64,000 nucleotides of DNA. It comes from Microcystis wesenbergii NRERC-220 (GTDB lineage Bacteria > Cyanobacteriota > Cyanobacteriia > Cyanobacteriales > Microcystaceae). Position 1 is the first letter of the stretch, and the number at the start of each line of letters is the position of its first letter. The position numbers were made by a program, and so were the translations under genes. The notes beneath the pieces were generated by a model that had not been told where the DNA came from, did no database searches, and saw nothing but the letters and a program-made list of their open reading frames with translations. This document shows, piece by piece, positions 38,060 to 46,613 of the stretch. The stretch is taken from assembly GCF_032027425.1 (NCBI RefSeq), contig NZ_JAVSJA010000001.1, positions 434,001 through 498,000 on the forward strand, in the 5' to 3' direction.

Positions 38060-39220
38060 TTATCTTTTCTTCGCTGTCGATAGGTTCTTAAACCAGCCGC
38101 GTCGCCAAAAGAAAATGATTAAACTGAAAGCAACGGTTAGCATCAATACCCAGACGAACACATAGCCCCAATACCATTCTAATTCCGGCATATTATAGGG
38201 GGATTTATCAGTATTAAAGTTCATGCCATAAATACCGACAATGAAGGTGAGAGGGATAAAAATCGTCGAGATTACCGTTAAAGTTTTCATAATCTCGTTC
38301 ATTTTATTACTCACGGAAGACAGGTAAAAATCCATTAAACCATTGGCAAATTCTCGGTAATTTTCGATAACATCGAGGATTTGTACCAGATGGTCATAAC
38401 AGTCGCGTAGATAGGGTTTAATCGTTGTATCGATGACGATATACTCATCGCGTAAAAGGGCATTGAGGATGTCTCTTTGCGGCCAAATTGCCCGTCGCAG
38501 GGAGAGTAATTCCTGACGTAGTTGGTAAATTTTTGATAAAGTCTGTTCCGTGGGACTAGCTAAAATTTTGTTTTCTAACTCCTCGATTCTTTCTCCGTAG
38601 GACTCTAAAACAGGAAAATAACCGTCAATAATGGCATCCCAAATTGCGTAGGCTAAATAACCCGATTTTTGCTGCCGGATGGAACCTTTATTTAAACGGA
38701 TTCTTTCCCTAACTCCCTCTAAAGAATCGTATTGTCCTTCTTCCTGCACGGTTAAAACATAATTCTTCCCGACTATTAAACTGATTTGTTCTAACAAAAA
38801 ACCCTGATGATCGATTAGGATAGCCATTGGCACTATAATTAAAATATAATTCTCGCATTCTTCCACTTTTGGTCTTTGGGGAATACTGACTATATCCTCA
38901 AGGGTTAAGGGATGTAAATGAAAAATTTCCCCCAACTCTTGCAGTTTATCTTCATTACCCAAACCGACAATATCAATCCAAGAGATGGAATCATTGGATA
39001 AATATTTAAGACAGTCTTGAGGTAAGAGATTATTAACTCTAGTGGCTTGTTGAGAATTATAATTAATTAAAAATATCTCCGTAGCAACGGCATTTTCATC
39101 GATGGTGATTAACCCTGGCATCGTCCCGGGTTGGTTATAGTGATAATCGTAAAGGTGGGGTTTTGTCCGGGAGGATTTTCGCCCTTTTTTATACCTAGTT
39201 AATCTTTTGTTATTGCTCAT
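38060..39220 (-). CDS. corA: CorA-type magnesium/cobalt transporter
   Basis: A pentameric inner-membrane Mg2+ channel. The C-terminal pair of helices contains the invariant YGMNF (near residue 332) and the final helix with positively charged tail (FFWRRGWFKNLSTAKKR). The 386-residue length and the cytoplasmic N-terminal domain (SWIDIVGLGNEDKLQELGEIFHLHPLTLED) are typical of the CorA family. Confidence 0.93.
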   Translation of the reverse strand: MSNNKRLTRYKKGRKSSRTKPHLYDYHYNQPGTMPGLITIDENAVATEIFLINYNSQQATRVNNLLPQDCLKYLSNDSISWIDIVGLGNEDKLQELGEIFHLHPLTLEDIVSIPQRPKVEECENYILIIVPMAILIDHQGFLLEQISLIVGKNYVLTVQEEGQYDSLEGVRERIRLNKGSIRQQKSGYLAYAIWDAIIDGYFPVLESYGERIEELENKILASPTEQTLSKIYQLRQELLSLRRAIWPQRDILNALLRDEYIVIDTTIKPYLRDCYDHLVQILDVIENYREFANGLMDFYLSSVSNKMNEIMKTLTVISTIFIPLTFIVGIYGMNFNTDKSPYNMPELEWYWGYVFVWVLMLTVAFSLIIFFWRRGWFKNLSTAKKR

Positions 39221-39319
39221 AGTTGAGATCGATCGCTGTTGGCCTTTTTCTTAGCATTGATTGCTCAAAAATGCCGCAATTTTTATCTAACTTTAAGATT
39301 AGCCCAGACTGGTGAACTA

Positions 39320-39338
39320 CTCTCAAGGTCGTTGAGAG
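39320..39338. other. Hairpin at the end of the IS605-type element
   Basis: CTCTCAAGGTCGTTGAGAG forms a 7-bp stem with a 5-base loop downstream of tnpB. Position and shape fit an IS200/IS605 right-end hairpin or the scaffold of the guide RNA that TnpB elements encode at this end. Confidence 0.5.
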
Positions 39339-39403
39339 CTTCCTATTTCACGGGGGATTGCCTCAAGACGGACTTACGCCCAGCTTTTGGTCTTACATCC
39401 CCT

Positions 39404-40521
39404 CTATAGGCAGTATCGCGCTTTTCCTAACGATAATATCCGTAAGGCTTCATTTTTAATATTTATCGCCGCATTAATGTCCCGGTCATGAGTTGTCTGA
39501 CAATGTTCACAAGTCCATATTCTAACATCAAGCGGCAAACTACCCACTTGATTTAGACAGACATGACAAGTTTTAGAACTAGGGAAAAACCTATCAACTT
39601 CGGTATAAGTTTTTCCTTCCCATTCTGCCTTGTATTTAAGTATTGTACAAAACATTCCCCAACCACAATCACTAATAGCCTTAGCTAAATTATGATTGCG
39701 TACCATGCCTTTGACATTGAGATTCTCTACTGCAATAACTTGGTTTTCGTTAACTATCTTACGGGATAGCTTGTGGAGAAAATCCTCACGACATCTTGAG
39801 ATTTTAGAGTGAACTTTAGCTACTTTACATCTAGCTTTTTGACGGTTGTTACTTCCCTTCTTTTTACGGGATAGCCTCTGTTGTTTCCTTTTTAGATTAC
39901 GTTGATGTTTGGCTAAATGTCTAGGATTATCATATTTACTGCCATTGCTGGTAATACAAAAATGAGTTAATCCTAAATCAATTCCTATAGCTTTACCATC
40001 TATCCCCCCGCCTTCGGCACCCCCCTTATCAAGGGGGGCAAGGGAGGATTGTCCGTCATCAACGTCTCGACTTCGCTCGACTAAAATAGAAGCGCAGTAT
40101 TTACCGTCTGGGTTTTTTGAAATAGTAACGGTTTTAATTGTTCCTTCAAATTCCCGATGACGAACACAATAAACCAAGCCAATCTTAGGGAGTTTTAGGT
40201 AGTCTCCTTCAAATTTGACCTTAGCAGCATAGCTAATTGATTGTTTACCATGTTTAGATTTGAATCTCGGCAATCTAGCCCGTTTCTCAAAAAAATTCTG
40301 ATAAGCTTGCGATAAGTTCAAAGCCACTCATAAGCTTTTTTGAGACTAGGCAATAGTCCCTGAATATAGTTTCGTGTCAGCCCTTTTCCTGTGGCTTTAT
40401 AGGTTTCTTGACACAAATTCAGGGAATAATTCCAAAACCAACGACAACAACCAAAGCTTTTAGCTAAGGCTATTTCTTGCTCGGTATTGGGGTATATCCT
40501 GAATTTGTATGCTTTGTACAT
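39404..40521 (-). pseudogene. tnpB: IS605-family TnpB, frameshifted
   Basis: An RNA-guided RuvC-type nuclease gene of IS200/IS605 transposons. The first ORF (40318-40521) holds MYKAYKFRIYPNTEQEIALAKSFGCCRWFWN; the second (39404-40327) holds the RuvC-like GIDLGLTHF, AVENLNVKGM and the zinc ribbon CHVCLNQ ... CEHC with the final Asp motif HDRDINAAINI. Between KKAYEW and VALNLSQAYQN about 15 codons are missing and the frame shifts. An in-frame insertion (SSLAPLDKGGAEGGG) derived from a palindromic repeat sits just before the RuvC I motif. No tnpA is present. Confidence 0.87.
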
Positions 40522-40525
40522 AGTT

Positions 40526-40553
40526 GTTATCGCACATCTATATTTATGATAAC
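40526..40553. other. Left-end hairpin of the IS605-type element
   Basis: GTTATC and GATAAC flank a 16-base loop just upstream of tnpB, consistent with the subterminal hairpins recognised by IS605 transposases. A similar site lies at 53608-53640 before the tnpB fragment. Confidence 0.4.
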
Positions 40554-40581
40554 CTAGTTTTTAGGATCTGACACTAAGTTA

Positions 40582-41493
40582 AAGGGTTACAATAAAGATT
40601 GACCTCGCCCTGGAGGAAGAGTTGCTAATGCCCAAGAAGACGAACAAGAAAACGGAAGCCAAAAGTTACAACCATGGCGAGGAACATCCCCAGCGTCCCG
40701 ATATTGGCACGGAACCCCACTTCAAGAAAAAGAAACCCCCTGTCACCTATCGTTATGATTCCTCCTTGTCCCCGGAGTTGAACTGGGATGAAAACCCCGC
40801 ACGAGAACAAGCTGAGGCTTTAATTGAGCAAATTCTCGCGGCAGAAGATTTAGAAACCGCCAAAATAGCAGCGCGTAAACTCAAGGCAATCGGTGAACCG
40901 TTTTTAAATTGGACAGGAAAGGCCGAAAGGTTATCTTTTCAAGTGCCAACTTTACCCCTATTTGTCCATGAACGTTTATCCACTAGGGCAATTATTGAAA
41001 CCCTGAAATCCCACAAGGTGGAAAAAGGGGAACAATTGAATCTATTTAATGACCCTAAATGGTCAATTACTGACCAGATTCTCCGAGCTTACGAGTACCA
41101 CGATAAATGGGTAAACCGGATGATTCTCGGTGACTCGTTGGTGACGATGAACTCCCTACTGCAATACGAGGGGATGGGGGGTAAAGTGCAGATGATTTAT
41201 ATTGACCCTCCCTACGGGGTAAAATTTGGTTCTAATTTTCAACCTTTTGTGAGAAAACGCGACGTTAAACACAACGATGACGATGATTTCACCCGCGAAC
41301 CGGAGATGGTGCAAGCTTATCGAGATACTTGGGAATTAGGGTTACATTCTTATCTGAGTTATTTACGCGATCGTTTGTTGTTGTCCCGGGAGTTGTTGAC
41401 TGATAGCGGTAGTGTTTTTGTCCAGATTTCCGATGAGAATGTTCATCATGTTCGGGAATTGATGGATGAGGTTTTTGGTGGGGAGAATTTTGT
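40582..41493 (+). repeat. 0.9-kb inverted repeat, copy 1 (mod 5' region)
   Basis: From AGGGTTACAATAAAGATTG through the N-terminal half of mod, the sequence is almost identical to 58418-59329 in the opposite orientation, with only a few substitutions. The identity ends exactly where the two proteins switch to different recognition segments (after FGGENFV). Confidence 0.93.
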
Positions 41494-44239
41494 AGCAAAT
41501 ATTACTTATAAAACAAAAAAAATGACAATGGGTAATACATCTACTATTGAAACAGTAGGGGATCATATTATTTTCTATGCAAAATGTATTAAAAATTTAA
41601 AATGTCATTCTTTATTTGCTTTTAAAGACTGGCGAGAAGATCATCATTGGAGATATATCGAGTTACCTAATGGAGAAAGACGCACAATGACAACAGAAGA
41701 AAGAAATACTCCTGATACAATACCTGAAGGTAGTAAAGTTTTTATCCCTTTAGATTTAAGGCCAAGTGGTTATTTTACTACTGGTGATTTTGTTTTTGAA
41801 TTTAACGGAACTAAATATTCGCCTGGTACAGGAAAAAGCTGGCGCACTAATAAAGAAGGAATGGATAATTTAGCTAAATATAATCGTCTTTATGAAACAA
41901 GTAAAGCCTTGACTTATGTTTTGTATCATGATGATTATCCAGTTTCAAGAATTACTAATTTTTGGAATGATACAGAAGGTGCATATCAAGCTAGTTATGT
42001 AGTTCAAACATCAAATAAAGTCATCCAACGCTGTCTATTAATGACCACCGACCCCGGCGATTTAGTATTAGATATCACCTGTCTAAGAAAAGGTACAAAA
42101 ATCCTTATTCCCCACCAACCAACTAACTCCCCCCCTTTGAAGGTAGGGCAGGGGGGGGTAAACTCTCAGATACCGGGGAGCTACCCCCCCAACCCCCCCG
42201 ACATCGGGGGGGCTTTAGGAGGGCAAGGGGGGGCTTTAGAGGCTTTAGAAATAGAAAAATTACAACCGGGAGATTATGTCATCGGACACGATCTGCAACC
42301 TCATCGGATTCTTCGTACTATCAGCAAAACCCATCAAGGGAAAATGATCGGGATTCGTCACCACCTTTGTCAGCAAATCCTCTGGGTAACGGGAGATCAT
42401 CGAGTCTTATGTCAAAAACGGACAACCGGTTATGGATGCGATCGCAATTGGGAACATATTCCTAAAAATAATTTTGCTTTAGCTAGAGAAATGAGAAAAG
42501 AAGCGACTCCAGCCGAAGCTAAATTATGGCAAGAAATCAAAGGAAATCAATTAGGAGTTAAATTCCGCCGTCAACATCCTATTGGACGTTATATTAACGA
42601 CTTTTATGCAAGAGAAAAAGGTTGTATTGTTGAAGTAGATGGAGATAGCCATTATAGGCCAGATGCGACAGTTTATGACCAAGAAAGAGATACTTATTTA
42701 AACTCTTTGGGATTAAATATTTTGCGATTCAATAATCAAGAAATTTATCATAATTTGACGGGAGTATTAGAGACAATTAAAGCCCCATTGGCTGCGGTTG
42801 AACCTTCAGAAGATCATTACAAAGAATGGCGACGGGCTGATACTTTAAAAATCGGCGATATTGTTTATTTTGGCAGGGAACAAATACCCTGTGAAATTAA
42901 AGATTTAGAATCGGAAATAACGACGGAAACAGTCTATGATTTAGAGATTGAAACTGTCCACTCTTTTATTACTGAAGTTTGTACCGTTCATAATTGTGGA
43001 AGTGGGACAACCGCCTACGTTGCGGAACAATGGGGGAGAAGATGGATAACCTGTGATGTCAGTAGAGTACCCTTAGCCTTAGCCAGACAGAGACTATTAA
43101 CCGCCACCTTTCCTTGGTATCAACTGAAAGATAATAACTCACCGACGGGGGGTTTTATCTACAAGAGAAAACAGAACAGTAAAGGGGAAGAAATTGGGGG
43201 AATAGTCCCACACATCACCCTGAAAAGTATCGCTAACAATGAACCCCCCGAATCGGAAATCTTAGTTGACCGTCCCGAAGTAGATAACAGTATTGTGCGG
43301 GTGTGTAGTCCCTTCACCATCGAGGGAACCATACCGCCTCCGGTGGAGATGGAAGACGAACCGGAAAGCGCAGCGGTGGTAATCGACAATAGCGGTCCCT
43401 ATGAAGAACGGATGTTGGAAATTCTGCGGAAATCTCCCGTGTTACGTCTGTCTGGGAACCGCACCATCACCCTAAACAACGTGCGACAGCCGACAAGAAC
43501 CCAGAATCTATCGGCCGAAGCAATGGTCAAAGCTAGTGATTTAGAAGGTGCTACCTTGGGGGAGGTGGTAGATGAGGCCCTAGAAGTAAACCTGAATCAG
43601 CTTCCCCTCTCCCAGAAACCGGTGGCGTTTCTATTCGGACCGGAGAACGGAGCGATCGCAGAACAGCCCGTTTACAGAGCGGCTGGGGAAGCCTATCATA
43701 AACAATACGCTCATCTGTTCGTCCTTGGCTTTGCGATCGCTCCTAGCGCTCGTCAGTTTGTAGAAAACTGTCAGGATACGGTGGGGATTCCCGCGACTTA
43801 CATCCAAGCAACTCCAGACCTGCTGATGGGGGATTTACTCAAAAACATGAGGAGTTCCCAGATATTCAGCGTCTGTGGACTGCCAGAGATTAGGATTAAT
43901 CCCATCCCTGAGGGTAAATATCAAGTGGAGTTATTGGGGTTGGATGTGTTTGACCCGGTTACAATGAAAGTGGACTCGGAACCGGGTAAGAATGTCCCCG
44001 CTTGGTTTCTCGATACTGACTACAACGGCCTATGTTTCCACGTCAATCAGGCATTTTTTCCCCGTACCGGCGCTTGGGATTCGATTAAGAAAGCTTTAAA
44101 GGGAACCTATGAGGAATCAGTCTGGGAACATCTAGCAGGAACAACCAGCGCACCTTTTGCCGTGGGAGAACATCGGCAAATTGCCGTTAAGGTGATTGAT
44201 GACCGGGGGAATGAGTTGTTAGTGGTTAAAAGTTTGTAG
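40628..44239 (+). CDS. Type III-like DNA methyltransferase (Mod) split by an intein
   Basis: A beta-class DNA N6-adenine/N4-cytosine methyltransferase of about 1203 residues, modifying subunit of the restriction-modification system with res at 46614. Catalytic motif IV [9 protein letters not shown] lies near residue 196, a variable recognition region at about 290-475, and SAM-binding motif I as [20 protein letters not shown]. An intein (305 residues, 42080-42994) sits between DIT and CGSGTT. The C-terminal 400 residues form an extra domain without a recognised motif. The start ATG at 40628 follows GGAGGAAG; a TTG at 40622 is less likely. Without splicing, motif I is broken. Confidence 0.9.
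   Translation: [1203 protein letters not shown]
42080..42994 (+). other. Intein with DUF559 nuclease in the Mod SAM-binding motif
   Basis: Codon 1 is Cys (CLRKGTKIL, Hint block A), [11 protein letters not shown] follows, and block B is [10 protein letters not shown] with the TxxH motif. The centre ([56 protein letters not shown]) is a DUF559 domain, related to Vsr-type PD-(D/E)XK nucleases. Blocks F and G follow: [14 protein letters not shown] and VCTVHN, then Cys as the +1 residue. Removing these 305 codons gives an uninterrupted [11 protein letters not shown]. The LAGLIDADG nuclease common in inteins is absent. Codons 42117-42240 come from a G/C-run repeat. Confidence 0.9.
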
Positions 44240-44250
44240 GATGATTTATT

Positions 44251-44814
44251 ATGACTGCTCCTCCTCCAGGTAAAACAGAATTTGTAGCTAAAATATTTGA
44301 GTGGCTAAATGCTTTAGATGATGGGCAAAAATTTTTAACTATCCTTATCACTTTTTTAACGATGCTTGGTACTGCATTTGGGGTGGGGGTGAGTTTTGGT
44401 ATATGGCTTTCACACAAAAAAGATATATCAGGAACAATTACTGATCCTCCCAAAGACCAAAAACTTATTAATCACAAAATAACAGTAAAGGGAACAATAT
44501 CCAGAAAAATAAACTCCGATGAACATCTATGGTTGGTGGTGAATCCGGTAGGCTATACTGGTTGGTATCCTGGATCATCTGAAATATTCCCTGATAAAAA
44601 TAAGAGGTGGATACAGGAGAATCTATACATAGGATTAAAAAAATCTACAGAACAAAAATTTACATTATTCTTTATTCTGTGCAGTGACTCAGCTAATACG
44701 ATTTTTAAGGAATATTTAGAAAAAACTGCACACTTGCCCCCAGATAAATGGCCTATAGAAACACTTCCCAATGGCATAACTAAACTAGACGAAAGATATT
44801 TGATTAGAAAATGA
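44251..44814 (+). CDS. Single-span membrane protein between mod and res
   Basis: A 187-residue protein with a hydrophobic segment at about residues 26-55 (FLTILITFLTMLGTAFGVGVSFGIWL) and a soluble C-terminal part containing WLVVNPVGYTGWYPG. I do not recognise a family. It lies 11 bases after mod and its stop overlaps the ATG of the first res-start scar (ATGA at 44811-44814), so it was probably translationally coupled to res before the cassettes were inserted. That position suggests a role in the restriction-modification or defence locus. Confidence 0.65.
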   Translation: MTAPPPGKTEFVAKIFEWLNALDDGQKFLTILITFLTMLGTAFGVGVSFGIWLSHKKDISGTITDPPKDQKLINHKITVKGTISRKINSDEHLWLVVNPVGYTGWYPGSSEIFPDKNKRWIQENLYIGLKKSTEQKFTLFFILCSDSANTIFKEYLEKTAHLPPDKWPIETLPNGITKLDERYLIRK

Positions 44815-44867
44815 CCTACGAAGTCAACGAACCGATTCTCAACTCACCCTTTGATGAACAACCTTGA
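44811..44867 (+). pseudogene. Res N-terminal scar 1
   Basis: Encodes MTYEVNEPILNSPFDEQP and a stop, almost the same as the first codons of res (MSYEVNEPILNSPFDEPS at 46614). The sequence CCTTGATGAAGT follows, also present after scar 2. It is best read as the old start of res, left in place when the following cassette was inserted. Confidence 0.85.
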
Positions 44868-44882
44868 TGAAGTGTACCCAAA

Positions 44883-45110
44883 ATGGAAACGATCGACATA
44901 AATAAAGCCTTACCGCAAATCAATCAACTCCTAGAAAAAGCAGCCACAGGAGAAGAAATAATTATTACCAGAAATAATCAACCAATGGTAAAATTAGTAT
45001 CACCTCAAACCATACCTAAACGTCCTCCTTTATTTGGTAGTGACAAAAATATAATTTCCATTGGTGATGACTTTGATGAACCATTAGAGGACTTTAAGGA
45101 TTATATCTAA
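44883..45110 (+). CDS. Phd/YefM-type antitoxin
   Basis: A 75-residue protein with the Phd/YefM pattern: METIDINKALPQINQLLEKAATGEEIIITRNNQPMVKLV, a DNA-binding N-terminus, followed by a toxin-binding tail. The partner PIN/VapC-like toxin gene overlaps its stop (TAATG) but is broken after 14 codons. It is therefore an orphan antitoxin unless it acts on another toxin. Confidence 0.85.
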   Translation: METIDINKALPQINQLLEKAATGEEIIITRNNQPMVKLVSPQTIPKRPPLFGSDKNIISIGDDFDEPLEDFKDYI

Positions 45111-45154
45111 TGAGATTACTATTGGATACTCATAGCTTAAATATTAGTGGTTAG
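45110..45154 (+). pseudogene. VapC-type toxin, N-terminal remnant
   Basis: Encodes MRLLLDTHSLNISG and stops. MRLLLDTH is the standard start of PIN-domain toxins, containing the first catalytic Asp. The start overlaps the antitoxin stop, as in intact phd-vapC pairs. The remainder of the gene is missing. Confidence 0.75.
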
Positions 45155-45175
45155 AGAGTTGCTTAAAAATCAACA

Positions 45176-45430
45176 ATGAAACCAATTAGATTAACAAAAC
45201 ACGCTCGAGAACAATGTATTGAACGAGGAACAAATGAACAAGAAATTATTGGAGCAATTCGTTATGGGACTCGACAAAGTGCCAAACAAGGAAGGGATAA
45301 ATATCAGACTATAATTCAGACTAATTCCTATTGGCAAGGAAAATTTTACCCTCTAAAAAAAGTTGTTTCCATTGTTACAGAAACAGAACAAGAATTGATT
45401 GTCATTACTGTTTACACCTACTATTTTTAA
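45176..45430 (+). CDS. DUF4258 protein
   Basis: An 84-residue protein with the DUF4258 pattern: RLTKHAREQCIERGTNEQEIIGAIRYG near the start and a C-terminal beta strand pair (VVSIVTETEQELIVITVYTYYF). Such proteins are often found in toxin-antitoxin-like pairs, here with DUF2283 11 bases downstream (AAGGAGAC ribosome-binding site). A toxin role is plausible by context only. Confidence 0.8.
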   Translation: MKPIRLTKHAREQCIERGTNEQEIIGAIRYGTRQSAKQGRDKYQTIIQTNSYWQGKFYPLKKVVSIVTETEQELIVITVYTYYF

Positions 45431-45440
45431 AGGAGACAAA

Positions 45441-45659
45441 ATGAAAATTACCTACGATGCAGAAATTGATGCCCTTTATATTAGACTTGTAGAGGGAAAA
45501 CATGAATGTCGAAATCTTCAGTTAAACGATGAAATCACCTTAAACCTTGGTGATAATGATCTTTTAGTTGGCATTGAAATTCTCGACGCTAAAGATGTTT
45601 TAGGAACAGGAAATGTACCCCAAGTCATCCTTGAGAATATTCCTTTTCGAGCTGCTTAA
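45441..45659 (+). CDS. DUF2283 protein
   Basis: A 72-residue protein from the ATG at 45441, preceded by AAGGAGAC. It has the DUF2283 pattern MKITYDAEIDALYIRLVEGK and GIEILDAKDVLG. DUF4258-DUF2283 pairs are common in cyanobacteria and are candidate toxin-antitoxin modules, with DUF2283 the probable antitoxin. Confidence 0.85.
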   Translation: MKITYDAEIDALYIRLVEGKHECRNLQLNDEITLNLGDNDLLVGIEILDAKDVLGTGNVPQVILENIPFRAA

Positions 45660-45704
45660 AAAGGAGTTAATATGAGACAACCTCAAAACCTGCTAGAAAA
45701 CTAA

Positions 45705-45741
45705 TCAATCCAAAATCCAAAATCCAAAATCCAAAATCGAA
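45705..45741. repeat. AATCCAAAAT tandem repeat
   Basis: Three to four copies of CCAAAATC precede the second res-start scar. The repeat fills the interval after the DUF2283 gene, together with a 10-codon ORF (MRQPQNLLEN) of no clear meaning. Confidence 0.7.
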
Positions 45742-45806
45742 ATGTCCTACCCTACGAAGTCAACGAACCCATCCTCAACTCACCTTTTGATGAACCCTTG
45801 ATGAAG
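45742..45806 (+). pseudogene. Res N-terminal scar 2
   Basis: ATGTCCTACCCTACGAAGTC has a five-base duplication relative to res, so the frame is shifted, but YEVNEPILNSPFDEP is still readable. It is followed by CCTTGATGAAGT, as in scar 1, and then the xisH-xisI cassette. Confidence 0.8.
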
Positions 45807-45850
45807 TTAAATCAGCCGTTTATCGAGCTTGCTTATACTTAGAAAATTCT

Positions 45851-46267
45851 ATGTCAGCCAAAGATATTTTTCATCAATCCGTGTGTATTGCCCTCGAAAA
45901 AGATGGCTGGAATATCACCCATGATCCCCTTTATCTGAAAGTCAATGACGTAGAATTTTACATCGACTTAGGCGCGGAAAGATTAATTGCCGCCGAAAAG
46001 GCAGGTCAAAAAATTGCCCTAGAGATTAAATCTTTTTTAGGCGCATCTGAAGTCACCGAATTTCATCTTGCATTAGGACAAATCCTCAATTATCGGTTAG
46101 CATTAAAACAGGAACAACCCGAAAGGATTCTTTATCTAGCAATTCCTCAAGATACCTATGAGGACTTTTTCTCTCGTCAATTTATTCAAGACGCTGTAGC
46201 CGAATATAAAATTAAACTTTTAATCTTTAATTCTCTCAAACAAGAGGCGGTATTATGGAAAGAATAA
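45851..46267 (+). CDS. xisH: XisH family protein
   Basis: A 138-residue protein of the fdxN-element excision controlling factor XisH family: MSAKDIFHQSVCIALEKDGW, VEFYIDLGAERLIAAEKAGQKIALEIKSF and FHLALGQILNYRLAL. The fold has endonuclease-like (PD-(D/E)XK) features, with Asp54, Glu73 and Lys75-type residues. In heterocyst formers it supports DNA excision; in non-heterocystous strains such as this one the function is unknown. xisI overlaps its 3' end by 13 bases. Confidence 0.9.
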   Translation: MSAKDIFHQSVCIALEKDGWNITHDPLYLKVNDVEFYIDLGAERLIAAEKAGQKIALEIKSFLGASEVTEFHLALGQILNYRLALKQEQPERILYLAIPQDTYEDFFSRQFIQDAVAEYKIKLLIFNSLKQEAVLWKE

Positions 46268-46584
46268 ACTACTCTCAACTGATTCAAGACATTCTCACCC
46301 AACATTCAGTTAATGACAGCAAAAATGACAGAGAAACTCAACTTATTTTTGACACAAAACGCCATCATTACCAAGTCTTAAATATTGGGTGGAAAGAGCA
46401 AAAGCGAATCTATGGTGTGATTATTCATCTTGACATAAAAGATGACAAAATCTGGATTCAAAGAGATGGAACAGAAATCGGCATTGCCAATCAATTAATC
46501 GCGGCTGGTGTTCCCAAACAAGATATAGTCTTAGGTTTTCAGGCTCCCTATAAACGTAGTTTAACCGAGTTTGCCTTGAGTTAA
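46255..46584 (+). CDS. xisI: XisI family protein
   Basis: A 109-residue XisI-type protein: RINYSQLIQDILTQHS, ETQLIFDTKRHHYQVLNIGW, GVIIHLDIKDDKIWIQRDGTEIGIANQLIAAGVPKQDIVLGF. It is always found paired with XisH, and the 13-base overlap fits translational coupling. Abundant xisHI copies in Microcystis-type genomes behave like selfish or toxin-antitoxin-like modules. Confidence 0.9.
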   Translation: MERINYSQLIQDILTQHSVNDSKNDRETQLIFDTKRHHYQVLNIGWKEQKRIYGVIIHLDIKDDKIWIQRDGTEIGIANQLIAAGVPKQDIVLGFQAPYKRSLTEFALS

Positions 46585-46613
46585 TACATAAGAAAAAAAT
46601 CCTAAATAACCCT

